NCBI GenBank assembly: GCA_020635275.1
Contig: JACKAA010000002.1
Span: 186,001-250,000, forward strand
DNA length: 64,000 nucleotides
From: Ignavibacteriales bacterium
Lineage (GTDB): Bacteria > Bacteroidota > Ignavibacteria > Ignavibacteriales > Melioribacteraceae
Direction: 5' to 3'
Under the pieces are notes generated by a model, which had not been told where the DNA came from, searched no databases, and worked only from the letters and a program-made list of their open reading frames with translations. How positions within the stretch are numbered: position 1 is the first letter of the stretch; each line of letters opens with the position of its first letter. The translations under genes were made by a program, and so were the position numbers. Below, piece by piece: positions 7,460 through 16,254 of the stretch.

Positions 7460-9327
7460 AAATTACGGTTAACTCCCTCATTTATTTCTGAAATAATTTT
7501 TCTTGCTTTATTATAATAGATTGAATTTGGAAAATTTTCAAAGATTCTTGTTAATGGCTCAAGAGCTTTATTTTCGTTTTTCAAACCATAATAATAATTT
7601 GAACCCAATAAATATAAAAATCTATCCTTATAGATGTTATCTTCGTCACAATTTGAAACTTCTTCTAAAAAAATAACAGCTTCTTCGTAATTATTCAATG
7701 CAATTAGTAAATTAATATAATTTAGTGCAGCAAAATCCTTTAACAGAAATAAATCTTTATTTTCTGCTAATTTTTTAAACTCAACTTCAGCTGCATTAAA
7801 ATTATTTTTTTCTACTAAATAATCGGCATTTACAAAAGAAAATAAATTAGTTGAGTCGTTTTTAAATGTGTTTAAGATCAAAATGTACTGTAATGCATCA
7901 TTTACATAGTCATCTTTTGGATTTTCAATAACTTTATTAAAAAATTCAATTGAATTAGAAAATTCCCCTTTCCACATTATTGTTTTAGCATAAAGGAAAT
8001 TTCCTTTATTTCTAAGTTCAGTTTTTGCTCTGCCACTTTTTGAAACTTTTGCCAAATAATTTTCGGCTAAATCTAAATTTCCTTTTTTTAAGGATATTTT
8101 TGCTAAATAAAAATTAGCTTCGTCTAGAAATTGAATACTTTTCCCATCATCAATAATTTTCTTAAAAATAGAATCTGCCTTATTATAATCTTTTAGATTT
8201 TCAAACAATATTATTCCAGTTCTAAATTCAGCTTCCCAGCCAATATTATTTTCGGGATATTTTTCCGCTATATTTCTATATGTTTTAATGAGATCAGTAA
8301 ATTCACTAATATTTTCATTTTTTTGAATAACTAGAGGCTTCCAGCTGAATTTATCAGAATTTTTCCGATTCAAATTTTCTTCAAGGGATCTTGTATATCC
8401 AATTTCTGCTTCGGAGAAAATTGCTGAATTTTCATAATTTTCTAATATATACTTATATGCTTTTGCGGCAGTTTCAAAATTACTTTGCAGACTGACTTTT
8501 CTTGCGAAAGCAAAAATTGCTGATCCGTTATTTGAAGTTTTGTTTTCAATCTCAATTATTACAGGAAATGCTTTTTCACCATTATCAGTTCTTAAATACA
8601 AATCGGAAAGCAACTGTAAAAAAACAATGTTTTCAGTTTCTTTATAAGTCTCTTCAATTACCTTAAAAGTTGGTTCGCTTGCTTGATTTGAATTTATGTA
8701 TTGAGCAATTCTGTTGTTAACAATATTAATCTGTGTAGGTTTTTGAATTAAAATTCTACAATATTCTTTTGTCGCTTCTTCAAATTTCATAGTTAATGAA
8801 TATAGATTTCCAATATCATAAGAAAAAATTGTATTATCATCCTTAGAAACTTGGTTTCCCCTAATCAGAACATCAATTGCTTCTTCGGTAAGTCTATTTT
8901 CAATTAAATAATTAGCAATTGTTCTGTAAGCAAAAGGGTTATCGGATTCTATTTCCAGAGCTTCCTCCCAATATTTCAGGGCTTCTTTTTCTTTACCTAA
9001 AATAAAATATACTGAACCAAGATCGCCATAAAGACTTACAATGTTCTTACTAATTTTAATTTGATTTTCAGTTAATTCTAATGCTTGCTGATATTTTTTT
9101 TGAGTTATTAAAACGTTGTATAACGATTGATAATATTGGAAATGTTTTGGGTTATTATTATGAAGTTCGGTATAAATGCTTTCTGCTTCTTCATAATTCC
9201 CTCTTGTTTCAAATGTTTTAGCTAAACGTAATTGATTATCTACTTGAAAATTTTGTGAATAAATTTCAATAACAAAAATTGAAGCAAAAAAAAATGTATA
9301 AAAAATTATTTTAAAGCCGGCTTTCAT
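7456..9327 (-). CDS. Exported tetratricopeptide repeat protein
   Basis: After a signal peptide (MKAGFKIIFYTFFFASIF, then VIEIYSQ), about 600 residues are made almost wholly of TPR-like helical hairpins. The best match the consensus early in the protein (GNYEEAESIYTEL, KYQQALELTENQ, GKEKEALKYWEEAL), and more degenerate units run to the C-terminus. Such proteins are periplasmic or envelope scaffolds; no catalytic motif is seen. A longer reading frame from TTG 9372 exists, but it overlaps the upstream gene and would bury the signal peptide, so I start at ATG 9327, one base after the stop of the FAD oxidase. It overlaps clpX by four bases. Confidence 0.85.
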   Translation of the reverse strand: MKAGFKIIFYTFFFASIFVIEIYSQNFQVDNQLRLAKTFETRGNYEEAESIYTELHNNNPKHFQYYQSLYNVLITQKKYQQALELTENQIKISKNIVSLYGDLGSVYFILGKEKEALKYWEEALEIESDNPFAYRTIANYLIENRLTEEAIDVLIRGNQVSKDDNTIFSYDIGNLYSLTMKFEEATKEYCRILIQKPTQINIVNNRIAQYINSNQASEPTFKVIEETYKETENIVFLQLLSDLYLRTDNGEKAFPVIIEIENKTSNNGSAIFAFARKVSLQSNFETAAKAYKYILENYENSAIFSEAEIGYTRSLEENLNRKNSDKFSWKPLVIQKNENISEFTDLIKTYRNIAEKYPENNIGWEAEFRTGIILFENLKDYNKADSIFKKIIDDGKSIQFLDEANFYLAKISLKKGNLDLAENYLAKVSKSGRAKTELRNKGNFLYAKTIMWKGEFSNSIEFFNKVIENPKDDYVNDALQYILILNTFKNDSTNLFSFVNADYLVEKNNFNAAEVEFKKLAENKDLFLLKDFAALNYINLLIALNNYEEAVIFLEEVSNCDEDNIYKDRFLYLLGSNYYYGLKNENKALEPLTRIFENFPNSIYYNKARKIISEINEGVNRNL

Positions 9328-9328
9328 C

Positions 9329-10804
9329 TTAAACCATTTGCAAATATTTTTTTTCAAACATATTCCCAACATTTAATATCATATTGGGATCAAAATTTTT
9401 TTTTAGCTTAGCCATTTGTAAAATATTTTCTTCTCCAAACATTTCCACTAAGTATTTGGTTTTTAATTTACCAATTCCGTGTTCAGCAGAAATTGTTCCG
9501 CCAAGTTCAACAGACTTTCTACAAATTTCTCCGTAAAGTTTTCTACACAAAGTTAATTCATCTCTATCTTTTGGAAGCATATTAAAATGCAAATGAGAAT
9601 TACCAATATGTCCGTAAACCACATAATCTAAATTATGTTCCATTATTAGGTTTTTAGTAAACTCATAAAATTCACTAAATTTTTCATTTGGCACTGCATT
9701 ATCTGTTCCAACTTTTAATAAGCCGCGTTCAGAAATTATATCATTTACTTTTAATGCAATTTTATGCCGGAATTCCTTAAGCTTTTCTCTTTCTTTTTCA
9801 TTTAGTGCAAACCAAATGTTTTCAGCGTCTCCATTAAATTTTTGAATTTGTTCATCAATTTCTAAAAGCAAATTCTCTTCATCTTTTTGCTCAAATTCTT
9901 GCTCAATCCAAACAGCGCCATTTGTATTATCCGGAATATTTGGGTAATCACTTTTCAGAATTTTCAATGTGTTATGATCAAAAAACTCAATTTCCCGCAA
10001 ATCAATTATATTAGTTTTATCAACGGAAAGATTTCTGGTTTCATTTACAAAATTAAATAAGTCACTTTCCGAATTAAAAAATATAATCATTGATAAAATA
10101 TTTTTGGGCAGTTCTATTAACTTAAGTTTAATTTTTGTTATAACACCAAGTGTTCCTTCAGATCCAATAAATAAATCAATTAAATCCATATTCTCTTTAC
10201 AATAATAACCGGCGGCATGTTTAACATTCGGCATTTTATAGTTTGGAATTACAAATCTCAAATCATCTCTATTTTCAAAAGATATTTTTCCCAAATAATT
10301 TTGAATGTAGTTTTCATTTCTTTTAATTTCAACTTTTTCACCGTTTGGAAGAATCACACTTATTTCTTCAACAAAATTTCTGGTCGGACCGTACTTAAAT
10401 GTTCTTGCTCCAGATGAATTATTTACAACGGTTCCTCCAATAAAGCAGTTTGTTTCTGTGGGATCAGGCGGATAAAAAAGATTTACTTTTTCAACTTCTT
10501 TTTGCAGATCTGATAACACAACGCCTGGTTCAACTACAACAAATTTATTTTCTGTACTTATTTCAATAACCTTATTAAGTTTTTCTGTAGAAATTAAAAT
10601 GCCATTTTGTGGAACGCAGCCACCGTTTAATCCGGTTCTGCCGGCAGAAATTGTAATATTTAAATTTTCTTTATTTGCTTTTTTTATAAGTTCAACTATT
10701 TCATTTTCATTTTCCGGAAAATAAATTCCTTCACAGTCGCCTTTTACATTTGCCGCATCAGAAAGATATGATTCAAAATCAGCTTTATCAGTTTTAAAGA
10801 TCAT
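9329..10804 (-). CDS. FAD-linked oxidase of the GlcD / D-lactate dehydrogenase type
   Basis: A 491-residue flavoenzyme that oxidises a 2-hydroxy acid such as D-lactate or glycolate. The N-terminal PP-type FAD domain shows the PPDPTE motif and a GGTVVNNSSGARTFKYG stretch that binds FAD. The C-terminal FAD-oxidase domain has the HLHFNMLP and SAEHGIGKLKTKYL motifs holding conserved histidines. No iron-sulfur domain is fused. The electron acceptor and exact substrate cannot be read. It sits one base after the Trm112-like gene and one base before the TPR gene start, so all are cotranscribed. Confidence 0.9.
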   Translation of the reverse strand: MIFKTDKADFESYLSDAANVKGDCEGIYFPENENEIVELIKKANKENLNITISAGRTGLNGGCVPQNGILISTEKLNKVIEISTENKFVVVEPGVVLSDLQKEVEKVNLFYPPDPTETNCFIGGTVVNNSSGARTFKYGPTRNFVEEISVILPNGEKVEIKRNENYIQNYLGKISFENRDDLRFVIPNYKMPNVKHAAGYYCKENMDLIDLFIGSEGTLGVITKIKLKLIELPKNILSMIIFFNSESDLFNFVNETRNLSVDKTNIIDLREIEFFDHNTLKILKSDYPNIPDNTNGAVWIEQEFEQKDEENLLLEIDEQIQKFNGDAENIWFALNEKEREKLKEFRHKIALKVNDIISERGLLKVGTDNAVPNEKFSEFYEFTKNLIMEHNLDYVVYGHIGNSHLHFNMLPKDRDELTLCRKLYGEICRKSVELGGTISAEHGIGKLKTKYLVEMFGEENILQMAKLKKNFDPNMILNVGNMFEKKYLQMV

Positions 10805-10805
10805 G

Positions 10806-11021
10806 CTATTTTATTTCCACATTATGCTTCTTCATAATTTCTGTCCATGTTTCCATATCAAGCTGTTCAGAATCATCAATTAACATTATTGGAATATCAT
10901 CTTCAATTCTGTATCTTCTTCTGGTTTCTTTATCTACTGATACAAGAAAATCTCCATCAAGAACCAAATCTGCTTTTGTTTCCGGACAGCATAAAATATC
11001 CAATAAATCTTTACTAATCAT
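10806..11021 (-). CDS. Trm112 / UPF0434 family small protein
   Basis: A 71-residue protein with the family signature at its N-terminus (LLDILCCPETKADL) and the central RYRIEDDIPIMLIDD segment. Eukaryotic and archaeal Trm112 activates methyltransferases. The bacterial short forms are of uncertain function, and the zinc site is reduced here to one CCP cluster. It is the first gene of the minus-strand operon that ends with clpX. Its ATG is preceded by TTGGAG. The promoter should lie in 11022-11092, shared with a divergent acetyltransferase gene. Confidence 0.88.
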   Translation of the reverse strand: MISKDLLDILCCPETKADLVLDGDFLVSVDKETRRRYRIEDDIPIMLIDDSEQLDMETWTEIMKKHNVEIK

Positions 11022-11092
11022 TTTAACTCCAATTTATAAAAAACAAAATATTAGTTATTTTAGAACTGTATTATACAAAATATGAAGTCAAA

Positions 11093-11632
11093 TTGTTAGA
11101 ACACATTTTTATTAGTTTGCCAAAATTAGAAACCGATAGAATAATTTTAAGAAAGTTAGAATATTCTGATAAGTCGGATATATTTGAATATGCTCAAAAT
11201 CCCAATGTAGCCAAATATGTTTTATGGGAACCGCATCAAGATGAACTTGATACACTTGAATTTTTAAACATGGTATATGCTTCATATAATAAAAACAAAG
11301 CGGCACCTTGGGGAATTCAAATTAAAAACGATAGCAAAATTATTGGAACCATTGGTTTTATTCATTGGTATATTGATAAAAATGAAGCAGAAGTTGGTTA
11401 TGCGTTAGCCGAAAAGTATTGGAATAATGGTTTTGTTACCGAAGCTTTGGAAAAAGTTCTAGATTTTGGTTTTGAAAAAATGAATCTTAACAAAATTACT
11501 GCCAGATGTTTGCCAGAAAATTCTGCTTCAATTAAAGTATTAGAAAAATCTGGATTTAAATTTGAAGATAAATCTAAAATGTTTGTAAAAGGCAAACTTA
11601 CATCTATCAATTTTTATAGTTTAGAAAAATAA
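11093..11632 (+). CDS. GNAT acetyltransferase, RimJ/RimL type
   Basis: About 179 residues with the RimJ-like N-terminus LETDRIILRKLEYSD, the beta-bulge region IIGTIGFIHWY, and the acetyl-CoA helix region EVGYALAEKYWNNGFVTEAL. The family transfers acetyl from acetyl-CoA to an amine on a protein N-terminus or small molecule; the acceptor is not evident. The start is uncertain. TTG 11093 gives the longest form, while TTG 11117 is nearer to the usual family start. ATG 11081 is out of frame and quickly meets a stop. No ribosome-binding site decides it. Confidence 0.85.
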   Translation: MLEHIFISLPKLETDRIILRKLEYSDKSDIFEYAQNPNVAKYVLWEPHQDELDTLEFLNMVYASYNKNKAAPWGIQIKNDSKIIGTIGFIHWYIDKNEAEVGYALAEKYWNNGFVTEALEKVLDFGFEKMNLNKITARCLPENSASIKVLEKSGFKFEDKSKMFVKGKLTSINFYSLEK

Positions 11633-11656
11633 TTTGTGAAAATTTTAAAGGCATTT

Positions 11657-12397
11657 ATGAAAAAATTTTTAATTGTTGCTCTTTTTTTAACCTTCCTAGG
11701 ATTTGCAATAATTTGTAATCTTAATAATGAAAAGACAGAAACATCATTAATCGTAAAATCAACTATTGAACTGAGTGTACCTGAACCTTCCGGGTTGTTC
11801 TTTGAGAAAGAAACAAAAACATTTTGGACTGTTAGTGATGAAAACAGCACCGTTTATAATTTGGATATGGAAGGCAAAGTATTAAAAAACTTTAAAGTAG
11901 ATGGAAAAGATTTAGAAGGAATAACCTTATTAAATGATTCAACCTTAGCTGTAGTTTTAGAAAGAGATAGAAGTATTTTAGTTTTAGATAAAAATGGGAA
12001 TGAGCTGAAAAGAATAAATCTAAATATTAGTGGAGAGTTAAACAAAGGTTTGGAAGGAATTACTTATGATCATAAAAAGGACCAATTTATTTTAGTAAAT
12101 GAAAAGAAACCAAAATCACTATTTAAAGTTGATATTTCGGGAAAAATAATTGAAGAAATAAATTTTTCTTTTGCAAAAGATTTATCGGGAATATATTATT
12201 CAAACTCAACAGATATTTTTTGGATAATCAGTGATGAAGATAAATCAGTTTTTAAATGCTCCTCAAATGGAGACGTTATCTCAAGTTACAAAGTAAACAT
12301 TGAACAAATTGAAGGTATTGCTATTGATGAAGAAAGTTCACTTTTGTATTTAGTTTCAGATCCATTAAATAAATTATATGTATGTGACTTACCATGA
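11657..12397 (+). CDS. SdiA-regulated (YjiK-like) beta-propeller protein
   Basis: An N-terminal hydrophobic anchor (MKKFLIVALFLTFLGFAII) is followed by about 225 residues of short repeated blades with motifs such as EPSGLFFEKETKTFWTVSDE, GLEGITYDHKKDQF and IEGIAIDEESS. This spacing of GI(A/T) strands fits the SdiA-regulated/YjiK domain, an exported propeller of unknown ligand. The cysteine after the anchor lacks the small residue before it, so a lipoprotein is not supported. GTG 11636 would add seven residues, but ATG 11657 has AAAGG upstream and gives a proper signal anchor. It overlaps the next gene by four bases. Confidence 0.75.
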   Translation: MKKFLIVALFLTFLGFAIICNLNNEKTETSLIVKSTIELSVPEPSGLFFEKETKTFWTVSDENSTVYNLDMEGKVLKNFKVDGKDLEGITLLNDSTLAVVLERDRSILVLDKNGNELKRINLNISGELNKGLEGITYDHKKDQFILVNEKKPKSLFKVDISGKIIEEINFSFAKDLSGIYYSNSTDIFWIISDEDKSVFKCSSNGDVISSYKVNIEQIEGIAIDEESSLLYLVSDPLNKLYVCDLP

Positions 12398-13236
12398 AAA
12401 AAATTTTATTAATAGTTGTTACAGTACTATTTGTTTTGTTTATCTTCTTTTTTTGGGGAGGTTCAGTTTTTACAAAAATCAGTATTGAAAATAAAATTGA
12501 AGAATTACGAGATTCAACAAATTTTAAAAGTAAAGAATTATTTACTTACCAAAGTTTAGAAGATCAGCCTATTTTAATTCAGAGTTTCTTTAAAAAAGTT
12601 TTACCAGATAATATTTATAAACCAAATTTTGTAACAATTAAACAAACAGCTGAAATAAAAACAGATGTTCATTCCGATTGGATTCCATTAAAATCCAACC
12701 AATATTTTACTACAAAAAAACCAAATTATATTTGGAATTCGGTAATGCAGAATTCAAAATATTTCTGGGTTAATTCAATTGAAAGCTACACCGGAAATAA
12801 AGGCAACATGTTAATTAAACTCAATTCCAGTATAACAATTGGTGATTCATGGGGAATTGAATTAGATAAAAGCGGTTTATTCCAATACATTTTAGGAGCT
12901 GTATTTTTTCCAACAACTTTATTGCCTAATGAAAATTTACTTTGGAATATTTTAGATTCCAATACTGCTGAAATAAAATTTACAAATAATGAATTATCTG
13001 TCGTGGCAAAACTATACTTAAACAAAGATTATTCAATTTCAAAAATAGAAACGTTTGATAAATACAGAGCATTAGAAAGTGGATATGAAAAATCGCTGTA
13101 TACAATATACTTTTCAGATTATAAAAATCTAGAGAATGGATATTTAGTTCCCAAATATTTTGAGCTGGAATGGGATTTAAAAGATGGAAAATTTAAGTAT
13201 GGTAAATTCACAATTTATGATATTATTTATGAATAA
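12394..13236 (+). CDS. Membrane-anchored protein of the DUF6544/DUF6920 type
   Basis: A single N-terminal membrane segment (residues about 4-24) is followed by about 255 soluble residues. The segments DWIPLKSNQYFTT, FVWD-like NYIWNSVM, and FFPTTLLPNENLLWNILD resemble the DUF6544 family, in which a WFPTALLPS-like motif is diagnostic. No activity is known for that family. The start ATG overlaps the previous stop (ATGA), so the two products are coupled and may work together at the membrane. The assignment is from memory of family motifs. Confidence 0.6.
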   Translation: MKKILLIVVTVLFVLFIFFFWGGSVFTKISIENKIEELRDSTNFKSKELFTYQSLEDQPILIQSFFKKVLPDNIYKPNFVTIKQTAEIKTDVHSDWIPLKSNQYFTTKKPNYIWNSVMQNSKYFWVNSIESYTGNKGNMLIKLNSSITIGDSWGIELDKSGLFQYILGAVFFPTTLLPNENLLWNILDSNTAEIKFTNNELSVVAKLYLNKDYSISKIETFDKYRALESGYEKSLYTIYFSDYKNLENGYLVPKYFELEWDLKDGKFKYGKFTIYDIIYE

Positions 13237-13238
13237 TT

Positions 13239-13904
13239 ATGGAAACCAATAAAATTATTTCCGATTTAAAAAAGTTTAAGAACCAACATAACATTAATGG
13301 AATGCAAAGGTTTGGAATTAATGTTGAAAATGCGCTCGGTATTTCAATGACTGCTTTACGAAATATAGCTAAAGAAATTGGAGTAAATCATGAAATTGCA
13401 TTAGAACTTTGGGATACCGAAATACATGAAGCCAGATTATTAGCAACAATTATTGATGAATATAAAAAAGTAACAAAAACTCAAATGAATACTTGGGTAA
13501 AAGATTTTGATTCATGGGATTTATGCGATCAATGCTGTAATAATTTATTTAGGAAAACACCTTATGCAATTGATAAATCTTTTGAGTGGTCAAAAAGTGA
13601 AAAAGAATTTATTAGACGTGCCGGTTTTGTGCTCATGGCTGTGTTTGCCGTTCATAATAAGCAAATGACAAATGAAGATTTTTTAAAATATTTTCCATTA
13701 ATAGAAATGTATTCTTCAGATGAGAGAAATTTTGTTAAAAAATCAGTTAATTGGGCTTTGAGGCAAATTGGTAAGCGGAATGCAGAATTAAATAAAGAGT
13801 CTATTTTACTTGCTGAAAAACTAATTTATTCAGAATCAAAATCCGGGAAGTGGATTGGGAAAGATGCGTTAAGAGAGTTGAAATTGAGAAATTTTTCAAA
13901 TTAA
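13239..13904 (+). CDS. AlkD-like DNA alkylation repair protein (HEAT-like)
   Basis: A 221-residue all-helical protein of the AlkC/AlkD superfamily. Members hold damaged DNA with HEAT-like repeats and release 3-methyl- and 7-methylpurines without base flipping. The motif DFDSWDLCDQCCNNLF carries the tryptophan and aspartate that line the active cleft in AlkD, and WVKDFD precedes it in the family manner. It starts at ATG two bases after the previous stop, so it is probably in the same operon. Glycosylase activity is inferred from family only. Confidence 0.85.
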   Translation: METNKIISDLKKFKNQHNINGMQRFGINVENALGISMTALRNIAKEIGVNHEIALELWDTEIHEARLLATIIDEYKKVTKTQMNTWVKDFDSWDLCDQCCNNLFRKTPYAIDKSFEWSKSEKEFIRRAGFVLMAVFAVHNKQMTNEDFLKYFPLIEMYSSDERNFVKKSVNWALRQIGKRNAELNKESILLAEKLIYSESKSGKWIGKDALRELKLRNFSN

Positions 13905-13918
13905 AATATGAGGGAAAT

Positions 13919-14098
13919 ATGATTAGAATTGAAGAAACAGATTCAGAAAGTCCAAAGTGTCCTCATTGTGAAGATACACTTACAAAAATTATGGCTAGAA
14001 GAATTGAATCAAATCTGGGAGTAAGATTTGTATACTTTTGCAGCAAATGTAAAAAGGTATTAGGTGTCTCGCACCGTAAAGGATTTTGGATGGGATAA
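13919..14098 (+). CDS. Small zinc-ribbon protein, 59 residues
   Basis: The protein contains CPHC near residue 14 and CSKC near residue 42, a typical four-cysteine zinc ribbon, and a basic C-terminus ending KGFWMG. A longer frame opening at 13850 lies inside the AlkD-like gene. ATG 13919 is supported by GAGGG just upstream and gives a normal N-terminus, so I use it. Its partner (DNA, RNA or protein) is unknown. It is 14 bases from the previous gene and probably belongs to the same transcript. Confidence 0.7.
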   Translation: MIRIEETDSESPKCPHCEDTLTKIMARRIESNLGVRFVYFCSKCKKVLGVSHRKGFWMG

Positions 14099-14151
14099 CA
14101 TATTTAGAATAAAAATAGTAAAACAATTTAATTGAGGATTAATATAATTCT

Positions 14152-14724
14152 ATGGAAATACTTAGTGATTTTTCAAAAAGACAAAAATCAATTAATTTTC
14201 TTTATCGTTCCACGGCGCTGGTTTTGGCTGTTACTATATTTGTACTACTTATTCCATTTATTGCAATGCAGATTAGTGATGAAGTAATGTGGAGTTCAGC
14301 AGATTTCATTGTAGCCGGCACACTAATTTTCAGCATCGGACTAACATTTAAACTTATCTCACAAAAAATTAATAACTCATTTTATAAAGCAGCTTTAGGT
14401 TTAACATTATTTTTAATACTTGCAATAATTTGGATTAATCTTGCAGTAGGCTTTATTGGTTCTGAACATAATCCTGCAAATCTATTGTATTTAGTAGTTC
14501 TGGCTGTAATATTAATCGGATCAACAATAATTAAGTTCAAACCGATTGGAATGTCAAATGTTTTACTAATTACTGCTTTAATGCATTCTCTAGTAACAAT
14601 TATTGCTTTTTTCTCTTTAATTGGAGAACAAAATATTAGTCAAATTGAAATTTTAATAACAAATGGATTTTTCATTATTCTGTGGTTAAGCGCTGCTTGG
14701 CTTTTTAGAAAATCTGTAACTTAA
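14152..14724 (+). CDS. Polytopic membrane protein of unknown function
   Basis: The 190 residues contain about six hydrophobic helices separated by very short loops, with a positively charged N-terminal tail (SKRQKSINFLYR) that would stay inside. No transporter or enzyme motif is visible. It is the last gene before a strong bidirectional terminator. I do not recognise the family. Confidence 0.65.
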   Translation: MEILSDFSKRQKSINFLYRSTALVLAVTIFVLLIPFIAMQISDEVMWSSADFIVAGTLIFSIGLTFKLISQKINNSFYKAALGLTLFLILAIIWINLAVGFIGSEHNPANLLYLVVLAVILIGSTIIKFKPIGMSNVLLITALMHSLVTIIAFFSLIGEQNISQIEILITNGFFIILWLSAAWLFRKSVT

Positions 14725-14737
14725 TATAATATTAAGC

Positions 14738-14761
14738 GGGGTATCATTTTTCAGATACCCC
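14738..14761. terminator. Bidirectional terminator between convergent genes
   Basis: GGGGTATC and GATACCCC form a perfect 8-bp stem around an eight-base T-rich loop. It lies between the plus-strand membrane protein and the minus-strand outer-membrane protein. Downstream T-richness is moderate on both sides. Confidence 0.65.
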
Positions 14762-14769
14762 TAATTTGT

Positions 14770-16005
14770 TTAGAACGCAACACTAAGTGATAAATAAGCA
14801 AATGTTGCTCCGCCGCCGCCAATGTTATTTAAACCTTGACGTAAAACATCACTGTTTACAGTTCCATCAATTGAAAGATTTCCAAGTTTAAATCCTAAAC
14901 CAACATAAGCACCAGTTGGACCATATAAAGTATTAATTGTTTCATTAACAGTTGAAGAAGATGCAGCGGTTTCTGTTGTTACGCTTCCGGTAATTGAAAT
15001 GTAACCAAATCTTGCCCATAACCAATCGAGCATTCCCCATTCAGCTCCAAGATTCCATGATGGGAATAACGTAGTAGTTGTAGCTAGCTCAGGTCTAACA
15101 TTTTCTACAGATGGAGTTGTTTGAGTAATTGTTGCAAATGAAGGACCGCCGGCAAATAAAAAATCACCTGTTTTATATGAAACACCCATGCCAATAACAA
15201 TCACGGATGTTGAAGGCAGATCAGATTTATCTGTAGTTGTACCTGATGCAACTTCAATACTTCCAGAATAACTTTGGAAAGTAAATGCAGGAACTAATTT
15301 AAATTTTTGTGATAATTCATAAAATGCTCTAACATTTAAACCAATATTTGTTTGGCTAACACTTGATTCATTTCCGCCAGCAGGTGTATATGAACCGCCA
15401 GGCATAACCAACGAAAATGCAGCATCAAGCAATAACTTACTTCCCATTGAACCGATATAACCAAATGTTAATCCTAATTGAGAAGCTGATGCTTCAGTAG
15501 GATCACCGGTAGCCGGATTAAATTCTCTTGAAGTTGCAGCATATGCTAATGCAAAACCAAATTTATGTGGTCCAGTCTTAAATGAACCAAATATTTCTAA
15601 ATTATTATTTAACGGAGTTAAACCAGCACCAACAGCGTCGTTCAATTCGCTAATAACACTTGTTGGATCTAGTTGTGCTATTGAAAACATTCCGCTAAAA
15701 TCATTTCTTGTTAACAAAACGCCCAAAGTTAATTGACTTGTTACACCCAAGTTAACTCCAACAAATTGACCGGTTCCATCATTGCCGAATGCAGTATTTG
15801 TTGAACCAAGATCACCCATTAAAAAATCATCATAATAGGCTGACCAAGCTGGGTTAATAGTCATATTAAAAGGATCAATAATATATGGATTTGCGCCCAT
15901 TGCTTGCATACGAGCAAAACCGCCGGATTTTTCTGTTACAACCTGTGCATTAAGTTGCAACACAATCACAAGTGAAAATAATAGAAATAGATATTTCTTT
16001 AACAT
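14770..16005 (-). CDS. Outer-membrane beta-barrel protein
   Basis: A signal peptide (MLKKYLFLLFSLVIVLQLNAQ) is followed by about 390 residues of alternating amphipathic strands and a terminal phenylalanine (LSLSVAF), the usual signal for outer-membrane insertion. The composition is rich in glycine, serine and threonine with repeated short strands. It has no plug or TonB box, so a small porin-like or transport barrel is likely. The early motif GGFARMQAMGANPYIID resembles barrel families common in this phylum. ATG is preceded by a strong GGAGG. It is monocistronic between a terminator and a 39-codon gene. Confidence 0.8.
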   Translation of the reverse strand: MLKKYLFLLFSLVIVLQLNAQVVTEKSGGFARMQAMGANPYIIDPFNMTINPAWSAYYDDFLMGDLGSTNTAFGNDGTGQFVGVNLGVTSQLTLGVLLTRNDFSGMFSIAQLDPTSVISELNDAVGAGLTPLNNNLEIFGSFKTGPHKFGFALAYAATSREFNPATGDPTEASASQLGLTFGYIGSMGSKLLLDAAFSLVMPGGSYTPAGGNESSVSQTNIGLNVRAFYELSQKFKLVPAFTFQSYSGSIEVASGTTTDKSDLPSTSVIVIGMGVSYKTGDFLFAGGPSFATITQTTPSVENVRPELATTTTLFPSWNLGAEWGMLDWLWARFGYISITGSVTTETAASSSTVNETINTLYGPTGAYVGLGFKLGNLSIDGTVNSDVLRQGLNNIGGGGATFAYLSLSVAF

Positions 16006-16084
16006 ATGTCCTCCATTATTGAAAAATTCATAAAATTTTACATCCTTAATTTTGAAAACCTAAATACAACTGAATAACAAAATT

Positions 16085-16204
16085 TTAATATTCAGAAAAT
16101 CCAGTAAAATTGATAATGAATTTTCCAGATTCAATTTCATCTTTAGTAATGAATTTTTTATTCATTTTTTGAATAATGGAAAGGACCCCTTTTAGACCAT
16201 TCAT
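16085..16204 (-). CDS. Small 39-residue peptide gene downstream of isoprenoid-fold enzyme
   Basis: ATG at 16204 follows AAGGAG with ideal spacing, one of the best ribosome-binding sites in the window. The frame runs 39 codons to TAA. The peptide has a mildly basic first half (MNGLKGVLSIIQKMNKKF), an acidic middle (DEIESG) and a C-terminus rich in aromatic and aliphatic residues (KFIINFTGFSEY). It has no cysteine, no signal peptide and no clear membrane helix. It lies 50 bases after the stop of the isoprenoid-fold enzyme on the same strand, so an operon is likely. I do not recognise it. It could be a precursor peptide modified by the neighbour, a small regulator, or a decayed remnant. Confidence 0.5.
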   Translation of the reverse strand: MNGLKGVLSIIQKMNKKFITKDEIESGKFIINFTGFSEY

Positions 16205-16254
16205 ATGTTCTCCTTTTTGGTTGAGTAATTAAACATTATTTATTTTGAATATGG

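Noticed and set aside
11081..11098. ATG at 11081 as start of the acetyltransferase
   Set aside because: It is out of frame with the gene and reaches a stop after five codons.
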